A DNA stretch of 46,503 bases from Christensenella sp. UBA5489 (GTDB lineage: Bacteria; Bacillota; Clostridia; Christensenellales; UBA1242): assembly GCA_002424095.1 (NCBI GenBank), contig DIPL01000003.1, positions 1 to 46,503 on the forward strand, given 5' to 3'. The translations under genes were made by a program, and so were the position numbers. A model generated the notes under the pieces. The model was not told the origin of the DNA, did not search any database, and saw only the letters and a program-made list of their open reading frames with translations. Positions 25,509 through 35,478 of this stretch are shown here, one piece after another. Each line of letters starts with the position of its first letter. Position 1 is the first letter of the stretch.

Positions 25509-25547
25509 ATTATTTTTAACTGTTTTGAAATTTTTTAATACCAAAAT

Positions 25548-26219
25548 TTAATTTCCCAAAATCCTTTCCTTTTGGAATACAGATAGAGAAATCGGAGTTT
25601 CATCACTGTAATCATGAATGGATTCAATTGGGCTGCCGAAGGTTGTTTGATAATGCACTAATGTTGGCTGATTTGTAAAAATCAGTAATGTGATAGTGCC
25701 TAAGGAAATATAATCATTTATCTCTTTTTGTAAATTATGCGAATTGATATTTTCTTCAAAGACATATAACATTAATTTATTATCTTTGGCATAAGAAGGG
25801 TTTTTAAAAAAGTTTATTTCGCCTGCTTGATAAGCTTTTTGAACGGTTTTAAAATCTGATTTCTTATATGCTGATAAAATTTCCTGCGAAGAGAAATAGC
25901 CAGACTTCGATTGTACACCCATTGCTTTTGCAATATTTTGAGCGAGATAGAATTTGGAAAAAACTTCTTTTATAACTTCTAAATCTAAGTTTTTATAATT
26001 TTGATTTTTTTCAGCTTCTTTTAAAAACGTTTCGATAATATTCTCTGTTTCAGTGTTGAGATTGAGTATGTAACGATTTGGTTTTTCGCTGCAAAGTCTA
26101 CTGCAAACATTTTTTAATGATGCCATCTCTTCATTACTCAGATTTGTAAATATTTTATTTCTGCCTGCTCCGCTTTCTTCGACAATACCACTAAACATTT
26201 CAATTCTATTTTTCTTCAT
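25548..26219 (-). CDS. Unrecognised 223-residue protein downstream of dnaE
   Basis: An ATG behind AGGAG (ATAGGAGTTTTTT). The product is soluble, with a helical N-terminal half (LSNEEMASLKNVCSRLCSEK; IIETFLKEAEKN; VIKEVFSKFYLAQNIAKAMG) and a C-terminal half with beta segments (NKLMLYVFEEN; GTITLLIFTN). No signal peptide, membrane helix or catalytic motif is recognised. It lies 114 bases after dnaE on the same strand and could be cotranscribed with it, but nothing in the sequence ties it to replication. Function unknown. Confidence 0.72.
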   Translation of the reverse strand: MKKNRIEMFSGIVEESGAGRNKIFTNLSNEEMASLKNVCSRLCSEKPNRYILNLNTETENIIETFLKEAEKNQNYKNLDLEVIKEVFSKFYLAQNIAKAMGVQSKSGYFSSQEILSAYKKSDFKTVQKAYQAGEINFFKNPSYAKDNKLMLYVFEENINSHNLQKEINDYISLGTITLLIFTNQPTLVHYQTTFGSPIESIHDYSDETPISLSVFQKERILGN

Positions 26220-26333
26220 AAAAAACTCCTATTTTTTAATAATAAATTTGGCATTATAATATTTATGTTTTAAACATTATAACAAAAATCTCAAAAAAAA
26301 CAATACCGACTTTTTTAATTTTTTTTATAAAAT

Positions 26334-29300
26334 CTAAATATTCAATTCAGACTTTGAAGGATAAGTTTCAATATTTTCTTCACCTAAAAGTCCGTTCAAA
26401 CTATTAAATAAATAGTTGTTTATTCGTATATTCAAAGGAAATTTTAACGGTTGATTGCGTGAAGTGCATTTAATAATTACTTTGACATTTCCGCTATATT
26501 TTTTCAAAACTTTTTTCACCTGATTATATAAATCAACATTTTTTGTATCAAATTTTAAATATAATTTTTGAATTTTTTGAATTTTTTCACTGAATTCATT
26601 GCCGTTGTTTGAGCCGATTATTTCATCATCTAAATATAAAGTGCCATTAGAGCCACGCCCACTGACAACATCATTTTTGTTCTTTTCGTTCACATCTTTG
26701 ATTTCCCACGGAGTTATAGTTTCGCAAATTATAATTGGACCATCTGAATCTCGCAAAGAAATTTTACCTGAAATTGTAACAAGACTATCTTCAATGATTT
26801 GATTGCGATAAGTGGCAAAAATTTTCGGGAAAATAATAATATTTATTACTCCGTATAAGTCTTCCAGTTTAACCATTGCCATTTCCTGCTTATTTCTTTT
26901 TGTGAATAATTTTTTAATTTCCGACAAAATTCCACCGCAAGTTACAGGCATTCCATCATAAAGAGATGCTGAACTTTCCACATCATAAAACTCATCTGCT
27001 TCGCCATTATAATCGTTTTTGTTGGAAATAATATTATTATATTCTGCATCTGTTTCAAAGCCTGTTTCATCATCATCAGAATTGTGAACAAGTTGGTCTG
27101 ATGTCAATGTAAAATCCTTAAATTTATCTAGATAGTCATTTAAAGGATGTCCTGAAATATAAACACCGACATATTCTTTTTCAAATTTGAGTTTTGTGGT
27201 TTCGTTAAATTCTTTTATTTTAGGAAAAACAAAACTATCTTGTACTGTAATAGTTTCATTATCAAAAAACGAATACTGCCCAATTTCTCGTGTTTTTTTA
27301 TCTTTCATAATTCGGTCGCAAAGAAATTGATATGACTGTATGAGTGATGAGCGAGTGTGTCCGAATGAATCAAACGCACCGCTTAATATAAGACTTTCTA
27401 AACATTTTTTATTGAGTGCTTGCGAACTCACACGTTTAACAAAGTCTTCAAAACTAGCAAATTCTCCGCCTTGTTTTCGTTCAGAAATTATATCATCGAC
27501 AAGTGCAAGTCCAACATTTTTAAGCGCACCTATACCAAAACGGATTCCGCCATCTTCAACACTGAAATACGTTTCGCTTTTATTTATATCAGGCGGTAGA
27601 ACTTTGATTTTTTCCTGTCGTGCGTGCGTTATATATTTCTTAACTTCATCAATTTTTGTAATTCTATTATTGAGAACCGCTGTTAAAAATTCAACTTCAT
27701 AATAGCATTTTAAATAGGCGGTTTGAAAAGTGAGATAAGCATAACCTGCTGCGTGTGATTTGTTAAATGCATAACTTGCAAATCCTGCCATTTCAGAAAA
27801 GACTTCCTCACCAACTTCTTGCGGAACTCCAAGTTTAATACAGCCGGGAATATCATTTTTCCCACGTGGGTCTTTCCAACCGAATATAAATTTTTCTTTT
27901 TCCGCAGGCATTTTGCTTGCTTGTTTTTTACCCATAATGCGTCGCACATTATCCGCTTGCCCTAATGTATATCCGCCAAGAACTTGAAAAACCTTCATAA
28001 CTTGTTCTTGATATACAATGCAACCATAAGTTACGTTTAAAATATTTTCAAGCAATGGATGAGCGTATTTAATTTCTGCGGGATTTCGTTTGTTTTTTAA
28101 ATATTTAGGTATGCTATCCATAGGTCCAGGGCGGTACATTGCAATTCCAGCAATTATATCTTCAAGACTTGTTGGTCTTAGTTCGTGAAAAAACTTTTTC
28201 ATACCACCGCTTTCAAGTTGAAATACTGCATCGGTATTACCGCTTCCTATAAGTTCGTATACGTTTTGGTCTTCATAATTTAAATTTTCTATATCAATGT
28301 CAATGCCACGTAACTCTTTTATATATTTAAGCGTTTTATCAATATCAGTGAGTGTGCGAAGTCCAAGAAAATCCATTTTTAAAAGTCCAAGACTTTCAAG
28401 TTCTTTCATATCGACTTGCGTTGTAATATCTTTGCCGTTACGTGAAAGTGCCACAAAATTATCAACACGGTCGGGTGCTATTAAAACACCGGAAGCATGA
28501 GTTGATGTATTGCGTGGAAAACCTTCAAGCCGTATTGCCATATCGACAACTTTTTTTATTGTATCATCGCTTTCATAAAGAGTTCTAAGAGATGGAATAA
28601 TATATTTATCATTTTCGCTCTTACCGGTTGCACCAAAATAATATTTAAGAACAGGGCCATAAACTCCGTCCGGAGATTTAAACGGTATTTCTTTCGTTAT
28701 TTTATCTGCTTCACTATAAGGCACACCGAGAACACGAGCGACATCTCGCACTGCATTTCTTGCCGCCATTGTTCCAAAAGTTACAATTAAAGTAACGTTT
28801 GATGCACCGTATTTTTGGCGAGTATATTCAATAACTTCGCCACGGCGGTAATAACAGAAATCAACATCAAAGTCGGGCATTGAAACACGTTCTCTATGAA
28901 TAAAACGTTCGAAAATAAGGTCGTGTTTTGTAGGGTCCATTCGAATAATATTTATGCAATAAGCAACAACACTTCCAGCACCACTACCTCGCCCAGGTCC
29001 AACGGGAATATTTTGTTCATCCGCCCAGCGAATGTAATCCCAGACAATAAGGAAATATTCAACAAAGCCAAGTTCGTTGATTAAAGAAAGTTCGGTTTCT
29101 ATGCGTTCTTTTGTTTCAGGAGTTATATTTTTATATTTTTTCGCCACGCCTTCGTATGTGATTTTTCTTAAAAACTCATAATTTGTTAAGCCATCGGGTG
29201 AAGTAAATTCAGGAAAATAATTTTGATTTGCTGGTAGAACATATTTTTCATCAACACCTGAAATATCTCCAAAAGATTTTGAGCGAATTAAAATATCGCA

Positions 29301-30203
29301 TTTATTTGCAATCTCTTGCGTTGCATCAAGTGCTTCCTCAAAGCCAGAAAAAGCAAGTTCCATTTCTTCACGTGATTTTAAATAAAACTCATTTGTTGGA
29401 AATTTCATTCGGTCAGATTCATAAATTGTTTTACCCATTTGCACGCACATAAGGACATCTTGCATTTCAGCGTCTTCTTTATTTATATAATGCACGTCGT
29501 TTGTTGCAACGAGTTTAACATCAATTTTTTTACTTATTTCTAAGAGCCCAATATTACATTCAAGTTGTTCGGGAATTCCGTGATTTTGTATTTCAAGATA
29601 AAAATCGCCATCATCAAACATATTTTTTAATTTAAGAGCAAGTGCTTCCGCTTCATCCATTCGGTTTTGCAAAATAAGTTTAGGAATATGTCCGGCAAGG
29701 CAAGCAGAGAGACAAATAAGTCCAGTACTGTATTGTTCGAGAACTTTATAATCAATTCGAGGTTTATAATAAAAACCATCAACAAAAGCAATAGAATTGA
29801 GTTTTAAAAGGTTATGATAACCTTCATCATTTTTAGCAATTAAAACTATATGCCCAATATCTTCTTTGCCGCTTTTTTTATGTAAATCGTTGGAAATGTA
29901 AAACTCACAGCCAATAATAGGCTTGATTTTTTTTGCAAGGCATTCGCCATAAAATTCTATAACGCCGTACATATTTCCGTGGTCGGTGATTGCCACAGCA
30001 TTACCACCCTGTTTGACAGTTTTTGCGACAAGTTCTTTTATTTTCGCTGCACCGTCAAGCAAACTAAATTCAGTATGCACGTGTAAATGCACGAACTTTT
30101 TTGCAGAATTTTCTGCGTTATTTTCAGCATTGTCTTTTACAAATTTTTCTGCGTTATCTTTCAAATTTGCATCGTCTTTTTTTTCTTTTTCAGGTTTTTC
30201 CAT
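26334..30203 (-). CDS. dnaE: DNA polymerase III alpha subunit, DnaE type
   Basis: A 1,289-residue C-family replicative polymerase. The N-terminal PHP domain starts at VHLHVHTEFSLLDG (38-51) with AITDHGNMYG. The polymerase core has the GPGRGSGAGSVVAYC loop and the catalytic PDFDVDF aspartates. The tail has SYAFNKSHAAGYAYLTFQT, then the helix-hairpin-helix region and an OB fold (GGILSEIKKLFTKRNKQEM). Odd: a 36-residue repetitive start (KDNAEKFVKDNAENNAENSA) before the PHP domain, an acidic stretch before the OB fold (HNSDDDETGFETDAEYN) and another Asn/Asp-rich stretch near the C-terminus. The first ATG is the only one before the PHP domain. The Shine-Dalgarno is modest (AAGGCGGA). Confidence 0.97.
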   Translation of the reverse strand: MEKPEKEKKDDANLKDNAEKFVKDNAENNAENSAKKFVHLHVHTEFSLLDGAAKIKELVAKTVKQGGNAVAITDHGNMYGVIEFYGECLAKKIKPIIGCEFYISNDLHKKSGKEDIGHIVLIAKNDEGYHNLLKLNSIAFVDGFYYKPRIDYKVLEQYSTGLICLSACLAGHIPKLILQNRMDEAEALALKLKNMFDDGDFYLEIQNHGIPEQLECNIGLLEISKKIDVKLVATNDVHYINKEDAEMQDVLMCVQMGKTIYESDRMKFPTNEFYLKSREEMELAFSGFEEALDATQEIANKCDILIRSKSFGDISGVDEKYVLPANQNYFPEFTSPDGLTNYEFLRKITYEGVAKKYKNITPETKERIETELSLINELGFVEYFLIVWDYIRWADEQNIPVGPGRGSGAGSVVAYCINIIRMDPTKHDLIFERFIHRERVSMPDFDVDFCYYRRGEVIEYTRQKYGASNVTLIVTFGTMAARNAVRDVARVLGVPYSEADKITKEIPFKSPDGVYGPVLKYYFGATGKSENDKYIIPSLRTLYESDDTIKKVVDMAIRLEGFPRNTSTHASGVLIAPDRVDNFVALSRNGKDITTQVDMKELESLGLLKMDFLGLRTLTDIDKTLKYIKELRGIDIDIENLNYEDQNVYELIGSGNTDAVFQLESGGMKKFFHELRPTSLEDIIAGIAMYRPGPMDSIPKYLKNKRNPAEIKYAHPLLENILNVTYGCIVYQEQVMKVFQVLGGYTLGQADNVRRIMGKKQASKMPAEKEKFIFGWKDPRGKNDIPGCIKLGVPQEVGEEVFSEMAGFASYAFNKSHAAGYAYLTFQTAYLKCYYEVEFLTAVLNNRITKIDEVKKYITHARQEKIKVLPPDINKSETYFSVEDGGIRFGIGALKNVGLALVDDIISERKQGGEFASFEDFVKRVSSQALNKKCLESLILSGAFDSFGHTRSSLIQSYQFLCDRIMKDKKTREIGQYSFFDNETITVQDSFVFPKIKEFNETTKLKFEKEYVGVYISGHPLNDYLDKFKDFTLTSDQLVHNSDDDETGFETDAEYNNIISNKNDYNGEADEFYDVESSASLYDGMPVTCGGILSEIKKLFTKRNKQEMAMVKLEDLYGVINIIIFPKIFATYRNQIIEDSLVTISGKISLRDSDGPIIICETITPWEIKDVNEKNKNDVVSGRGSNGTLYLDDEIIGSNNGNEFSEKIQKIQKLYLKFDTKNVDLYNQVKKVLKKYSGNVKVIIKCTSRNQPLKFPLNIRINNYLFNSLNGLLGEENIETYPSKSELNI

Positions 30204-30351
30204 ACTTTCCGCCTTGCTTTTTAATTGTCTTAAATATTTTTTTAAATTTTAATTTGATAATTTTATTTTTTTAATTTATAGTTTTTAAATTTTAAGAATT
30301 CATAAGTTTTAATTTTTAAATCTTATCTTTTAGATTTATTTTTACTTTTTA

Positions 30352-30381
30352 AGTATAGCATTTATTTCAATCAAAATTCAA
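30352..30381 (-). promoter_or_regulatory. Possible dnaE promoter
   Basis: Minus strand TTGAAT (30381-30376), an 18-base spacer and TATACT (30357-30352), about 150 bases before the dnaE ATG. Confidence 0.45.
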
Positions 30382-30456
30382 TACATTTTATAATTTAATA
30401 TAAATAAATATTTTTTTTAAAGATTTTTGGCTTATGAAATTTTTAAAATTTGAATA

Positions 30457-30483
30457 TAAAAAAAGCGATATTTTATTACCGCT
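30457..30483 (-). terminator. Terminator of the ABC transporter gene
   Basis: On the minus strand AGCGGTA and TATCGCT pair over seven positions (one G-U) around a six-base loop and run into seven T. It lies about 90 bases after the ABC gene stop. Confidence 0.7.
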
Positions 30484-30575
30484 ATTTTTAAATTCGAATT
30501 CAAATTAAATATTTCGGTTAACCAAACTTTAAAATTGAGAGTAGAGTATTAAATTTGCAAACTGGTTTTAAAAAA

Positions 30576-32363
30576 TTAAATATTTTCTGCTATAAAAAGC
30601 GAATTAAATTTTTCATTTCTTTCGAATAATTCCGAAAAAGTGCCAATATCTTTAATTTCACCGTCCTCTAAAAAATAAATCAAATCACAATTGACAATTG
30701 TTGATAATCTATGAGCGACAATAATAACGGTATGATTTTTGAGTTTTTCAATACTGTTTTTTACATCATTTTGTGCGTGGTTATCCAAAGAACTTGTGCT
30801 TTCATCAAATAAAATGATTTTGCTCTTTTTCAAAAACGCACGAGCAATTGCAAGTCTTTGTCTTTGTCCGCCCGACAACTTAATTCCGTTTTCACCAATG
30901 ACGGTATCAAGTTTTTTCGGCAAGTCTTTTATAAATTCATCCAAATTCGCTTCTTTGCAAACATTCCAAAGTTCTTCTTCGGTTGCATCTTTTTTTGCAA
31001 AAAGCAAATTATTTTTTATTGTTTCATTAAAAATATATGGATGTTGATTTACCATACTTATATTATTTCTTAAAGATTCTTTGCTTAAATCATTTATATT
31101 AATATCGTCAATATAAATTGCTCCGTTTTTAACGGTATATAGTTTACTGATTAAACTCAATATTGTTGTTTTTCCGCTTCCGCTTTTGCCGACAAATGCA
31201 ACTGTTTTACCTGCGGGAATCTTAAAGGAAAGATTTTTTAAAATAGGTCTTTTTTCAATTTTTTCATCTGAAATAATTTCATTTTCTTTCAAATCAGTCT
31301 TTTTGTTTTTATCATCAATATTAAAATCTTTATCATAATAAAAACAAACATCTTTAAAAACAATTTCACCCTTACAATCCAAAATTTCTGCATTTCCAAA
31401 CTGTTCAATTGGAAACTTGTTTTCATCAAAAAGTTCGAACATTCTTTTTGAACTCAGTCTACACATTGAAGCCTTTTCCAAAATATTGCCCAAGCAATAA
31501 ATTGCTGCATTTAACGCATCTCTATTCATAAAAATAAATAAAAAAGACGCAATTGTGATATAAGTATTTTGAACAAAAATCAGTCCGACAATTAATATGG
31601 CTGCTAAACAAATCTCAAAAAAAACATTTCTAATACCGCTTAAAGTTTCATTTTGTACGTATGTTTTATTACAAGCGTTTTTATATTTTTTCAAGTTTTT
31701 ATCAGACATTTCAATAAGTTCATCTTCTAAATTTAAAGCCTTAATGTCTTTTTCACTACGTACAATCTCGCTAATTAATGAAGAAATATCTTCACTTACC
31801 ATTCTTAATTTTTTATTGTTTCTATAATTTATTTTTGTTTTTATTATTTCAAAAATCACCAATCCGACAAATGATGCAATAACAATTAAACTAATCCAAA
31901 GATTAATAAAAATTATATAAATTATTGCAACCAAAGAATTAATAATTAGACTTAACGACTCTATGATGTCATCTAAATTTTCAATTGCTCTTTCGGGGTC
32001 TTGTGAAATTCTATCTATGAATTTTCCTGATGGCGTTATGGAATAGGTTTGAGAAGTTAATTTAAAAGAACGGAGAACAAGGTCATATTTCATTTCAAAT
32101 GTCGCCGTAGTAAACATTTTAATAAAAAACAAGCCCGCTATCATAAAGAAAATTCGTGAAAGTATTAAAATAATGGCATAAACAAGTAAATAGTTTAAAG
32201 CAAGGTCGAAGTTTAAGAGTGTTATTTCTGCCAAAAAAGCGGCGACTAAAAAAACACTCGCAAGCCGAAGTGTGTATGAAAAAATTGTAAATAAAAGATA
32301 ACCGCCAAACATAAATTTGTTTCGCTTAATATAAGTAAATAAAGAAATCTTTTGTGCTTTCAT
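30576..32363 (-). CDS. ABC-type exporter, fused membrane and ATPase domains
   Basis: A 595-residue half-transporter. Six transmembrane helices cover residues ~1-310, and the ATPase domain follows. Walker A is GKSGSGKT near 392, the Q-loop is NQHPYIF, the signature is LSGGQRQRLAIARA near 497, Walker B is IILFDESTSSLD near 516 and the switch is AHRLST near 550. It would act as a dimer and export a lipid, peptide or drug; the substrate cannot be told. The Lys/Asp/Glu-rich stretch NIDDKNKKTDLKENEIISD (about 350-372) sits between the first ATPase strand and RPILKNLSF as an insertion. A likely promoter lies at 32478-32505, an AGGA site precedes the ATG, and a terminator follows. Confidence 0.92.
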   Translation of the reverse strand: MKAQKISLFTYIKRNKFMFGGYLLFTIFSYTLRLASVFLVAAFLAEITLLNFDLALNYLLVYAIILILSRIFFMIAGLFFIKMFTTATFEMKYDLVLRSFKLTSQTYSITPSGKFIDRISQDPERAIENLDDIIESLSLIINSLVAIIYIIFINLWISLIVIASFVGLVIFEIIKTKINYRNNKKLRMVSEDISSLISEIVRSEKDIKALNLEDELIEMSDKNLKKYKNACNKTYVQNETLSGIRNVFFEICLAAILIVGLIFVQNTYITIASFLFIFMNRDALNAAIYCLGNILEKASMCRLSSKRMFELFDENKFPIEQFGNAEILDCKGEIVFKDVCFYYDKDFNIDDKNKKTDLKENEIISDEKIEKRPILKNLSFKIPAGKTVAFVGKSGSGKTTILSLISKLYTVKNGAIYIDDININDLSKESLRNNISMVNQHPYIFNETIKNNLLFAKKDATEEELWNVCKEANLDEFIKDLPKKLDTVIGENGIKLSGGQRQRLAIARAFLKKSKIILFDESTSSLDNHAQNDVKNSIEKLKNHTVIIVAHRLSTIVNCDLIYFLEDGEIKDIGTFSELFERNEKFNSLFIAENI

Positions 32364-32777
32364 TTTTTTCCTGTGTTTTCAAATGAGAGTTGCAAAATTA
32401 ATTGCTGACTTGATTTTTTAATAAACTGGTTTTCAAAATAACTTTGCTTTTGGGTCTGTTAAATAAAAAGTAACTTTATTATATCATAGAAAAAAGAATA
32501 TACAAGATAAATTTTTCGATTTTAATGGCATTAGCAACGGTGTAATTTGATTTTTAATAAAAACTTTTAAAGTTTAATTTGAGATTTAATAATGAAGCAA
32601 ATTTGATTTTAATAAAAAATAATTTAATAAAAAAATCAGCGAAAGTTTTTTAAATATTTCACTTTAAAGTTATAGGTGTTTTTTATGATTGTTTTTAAAT
32701 TTAATATTTGTTTTTTTATATGTTTATCTTTTAAAGTTTTCAGATATTTGCAAACTCAAAAATACGTTTTTACAAAA
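32364..32777. other. Intergenic region between ligD and the ABC gene
   Basis: About 410 AT-rich bases with the ABC-gene promoter at 32478-32505. I see no strong ligD terminator and no gene; the plus-strand open frame at 32689-32946 overlaps the ligD end and looks spurious. Confidence 0.5.
32478..32505 (-). promoter_or_regulatory. Probable promoter of the ABC exporter gene
   Basis: Minus strand TTGTAT (32505-32500), a 16-base spacer and TATAAT (32483-32478), about 115 bases before the start codon. Confidence 0.55.
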
Positions 32778-35318
32778 TCATATTTTAAGTTTTTGCTGGA
32801 TAGTGAAAAAATCTTTCCACGGATTTTGCTTATCAAATCTTGATATAGCATTAAATATATTTATATCGTTTGGAGCAATTTCCCCTAACTCTTCCCAAAA
32901 AATTGGCATTGAAACCGTCGCACCTTCTCTTGCCCGCAGTGAATAAGGAGCAATACTTGTTGCACCTTTGCCATTTCTTATCCAGTCTATAAAGATTTTG
33001 TTTTTTCTGTTTGTTTTTCGCATATTATTTGTGTAACGGTTCGGCCATTTTTGCACCATAACTTCTGTAATATTTTTAGAGAATTTATAAAAATTTTCCC
33101 AGTTCACTGATGGAACAAAAGGGATTACAATATGATAGCCTTTTCCGCCACTGGTTTTTAAAAAAGAAACAAGATTGAGTTCGTCTAATATACTTTTTAA
33201 ATCACTTACACCTTGCTGTACTTTTTTAAGTTCCAGTCCTTCACAGGGGTCTAAATCAAATACCATAATATCAGGTTTTTCTAAATTCCTGACATTACTT
33301 CCCCACGTATGAAATTCCAACGTTCCCATTTGCGCTTCCCAAATAAGTCCGTCAATATTTTTAACATAAAAATATTCTGTTGTTTCGCCTTTGCTGTTTT
33401 TTATCGGTATTGGCACAATTCCATCATTTATATTTTTCGGATGTTTTTTAAAAAAGCACGAACCGCTCACACCACGTGGACATCGAATGACACTGACAAG
33501 TCGCTCGGACAAAAACGGAAGAATATATTCCGCCACTTTTACATAATAATTCACGACATCAATTTTTTTTATTTCAGGTTGAGTGTAAATAATTTTGTTA
33601 GGATTTGAAATTTTAATTCCGCCAACATTGATACTTTTTTTACTAATTAATTTCTTGATTGTTTTTTCGTTTTCAAAAACTTCATTTTCAAAAACTTGAT
33701 TTTCTAAAATGTTTTTTTCTAAAATTTGATTTCCTAAATTTTTATTTGTTTTTCCGTTTTTAAAAATTTTTTGTGTTTTAATTTTTGTTTCGTTTTCTAA
33801 ACTTTCATTTACAACTTCTTTTGCGTTTTTATCGTAACGAATACCTTTAAAACTTGCTTGTCGGAGTAAATTTTCTTTTGTCCATTCAGCAAACTCAATT
33901 TCAACAACAATAATTGGCTTAACAAAAACAGTCGTTTCATCTTTTTTTAATTTTGGCATTTGCGAAAAAAGACATTTTTCTGACTTGATTTCTTTAAGCA
34001 TTTTTTCAAGGTCCGTGGCAGTTTGATAAGTCATTCCTGTTCCCGCACGACCAGCGAAAACAAATATATCATTTTCGTAAAATCCTAGTAAAAGCGAACT
34101 GACACCGCTTGCTTTTTTTCCTGTTATAGTATATCCGCCGACAACAAATTCTTGCCGCAAACGACATTTTAATTTTATCCAGTTTCTGTTTCTTGTTCCG
34201 CTGTAAACTGAATTGATTTTTTTTCCAATAATGCCTTCTAAATTTAAGTTACACGCAGCAACAAATGCTTGTTCGCCGTTGCCTTGAATATGTTCGCTGT
34301 AACAAATGTTTTTCGGTATAACTTTTATAAGATTTTCTAAGATTTCTTTTCGCTCAATAAGTGGTTTTTTCCTTAAATCCTTGCCGTTCAAAGCTAAAAT
34401 ATCAAAAACAATATAAGTCGGCTCAAAATTTGAATGCTTTATATGATTTTGTAAAAGTTGAAAATCCGTTCTGCCGTTTTCATCAGTTATAACAATTTCA
34501 CCGTCTAAAATAACCGCTCTATTTTCGCTCCAAAGGGCAAGCGAATTTGCAATATTTTTGAAATATGAAGTAAAGTTTTTTCCGTTCCTTGTAATAAGTT
34601 TTACGTTATTATTTTCAATAAAAGCAATAATTCTGTAACCATCATATTTTATCTCATAGAGCCAATCATTACTTTTTGGAATAGTGGCACTGTTTTGTGC
34701 GAGTTGGACATCGATTTTTTGAAAAGGATTTTTGAAAGTTTTTTTCTTTATATTATCTTTAATTTCATTCATTGTTCGCCCTGTTCTTATGCTTGTGTTA
34801 AAATCTGAAATTTTTGCAGTTTTTTCCGCAAATTCATCTTTTTCTTTTATTAAAAGCCAATTATTTTCACCTTGTTTTTTTGATTTTAATTTAATAAGTG
34901 TCCAACCGCCTTTTAAACGTTTACCGTTTAAAACAAATTTTAAAACACCGTTGGCAAGACCTTTTTTTATATCAGACAACGCTTGCCAAGTTCCTTCATC
35001 CCAGAGCATAACGACACCACCGCCATATTCGCCTTTTGGAATTACACCTTCAAAATTTCGATAATTGAGCGGATGATTTTCCACTTGAACAGCAAGTCTT
35101 TTGTCGATAGGATTAAATGATAAACCCTTTGGCACAGCCCAACTCAAAAGCACACCTTCAAATTCAAGACGAAAATCAAAATGGTCGTTGCGAGCGATAT
35201 GATGCTGAACAACAAATCTTAAATGCGATTGATTTATGTTTTGCTTGTCATTCGGCTTCGGTTCAGAAGTTTTATCAAAATTTCTTTTATCAAAATATTC
35301 TTTCATCTTTTCTGTCAT
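32778..35318 (-). CDS. ligD: Multifunctional DNA repair ligase LigD (PE-LIG-POL)
   Basis: An 846-residue non-homologous end-joining enzyme with three domains in the order phosphoesterase, ligase, polymerase. The 3'-phosphoesterase is at ~30-165 (LRFVVQHHIARNDHFDFRLE, GVIPKGEYGGG). The ATP-dependent ligase is at ~215-500, with nucleophile motif EIKYDGYR (K224) and the later EGIIGKK. The primase-like polymerase is at ~575-846, with FDLDPCEGLELKK and LKTSGGKGYHI. An Asn/Glu/Lys-rich joint (ILENQVFENEVFENEKTI) separates ligase and polymerase. The usual partner Ku is not encoded in this window. It is divergent from dnaN, 160 bases apart. Confidence 0.95.
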   Translation of the reverse strand: MTEKMKEYFDKRNFDKTSEPKPNDKQNINQSHLRFVVQHHIARNDHFDFRLEFEGVLLSWAVPKGLSFNPIDKRLAVQVENHPLNYRNFEGVIPKGEYGGGVVMLWDEGTWQALSDIKKGLANGVLKFVLNGKRLKGGWTLIKLKSKKQGENNWLLIKEKDEFAEKTAKISDFNTSIRTGRTMNEIKDNIKKKTFKNPFQKIDVQLAQNSATIPKSNDWLYEIKYDGYRIIAFIENNNVKLITRNGKNFTSYFKNIANSLALWSENRAVILDGEIVITDENGRTDFQLLQNHIKHSNFEPTYIVFDILALNGKDLRKKPLIERKEILENLIKVIPKNICYSEHIQGNGEQAFVAACNLNLEGIIGKKINSVYSGTRNRNWIKLKCRLRQEFVVGGYTITGKKASGVSSLLLGFYENDIFVFAGRAGTGMTYQTATDLEKMLKEIKSEKCLFSQMPKLKKDETTVFVKPIIVVEIEFAEWTKENLLRQASFKGIRYDKNAKEVVNESLENETKIKTQKIFKNGKTNKNLGNQILEKNILENQVFENEVFENEKTIKKLISKKSINVGGIKISNPNKIIYTQPEIKKIDVVNYYVKVAEYILPFLSERLVSVIRCPRGVSGSCFFKKHPKNINDGIVPIPIKNSKGETTEYFYVKNIDGLIWEAQMGTLEFHTWGSNVRNLEKPDIMVFDLDPCEGLELKKVQQGVSDLKSILDELNLVSFLKTSGGKGYHIVIPFVPSVNWENFYKFSKNITEVMVQKWPNRYTNNMRKTNRKNKIFIDWIRNGKGATSIAPYSLRAREGATVSMPIFWEELGEIAPNDINIFNAISRFDKQNPWKDFFTIQQKLKI

Positions 35319-35412
35319 AAGTTTATTTTATACAAAACAAATGTTTTTATTTTTCTTTTTAATTTTTCAAACTATTTGTTTAATTCTTATGGCTTTTTTT
35401 GTTTTTATATTG

Positions 35413-35418
35413 TATAAT
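35413..35418 (+). promoter_or_regulatory. Likely -10 of the dnaN promoter
   Basis: A consensus TATAAT at 35413-35418, about 60 bases before dnaN. No good -35 is seen at 16-18 bases upstream, so the assignment is tentative. Confidence 0.4.
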
Positions 35419-35478
35419 TAAGATATAAATATTTTAATAAATATAAAGAAATAAAATTAATAAAAACGAGGTATTATT

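Larger units (their letters stand above)
30204..30575. other. Intergenic region with ABC-gene terminator and dnaE promoter
   Basis: About 370 AT-rich bases. The right part holds a minus-strand terminator (30457-30483). The middle has a likely dnaE promoter (30352-30381). No gene. Confidence 0.5.
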
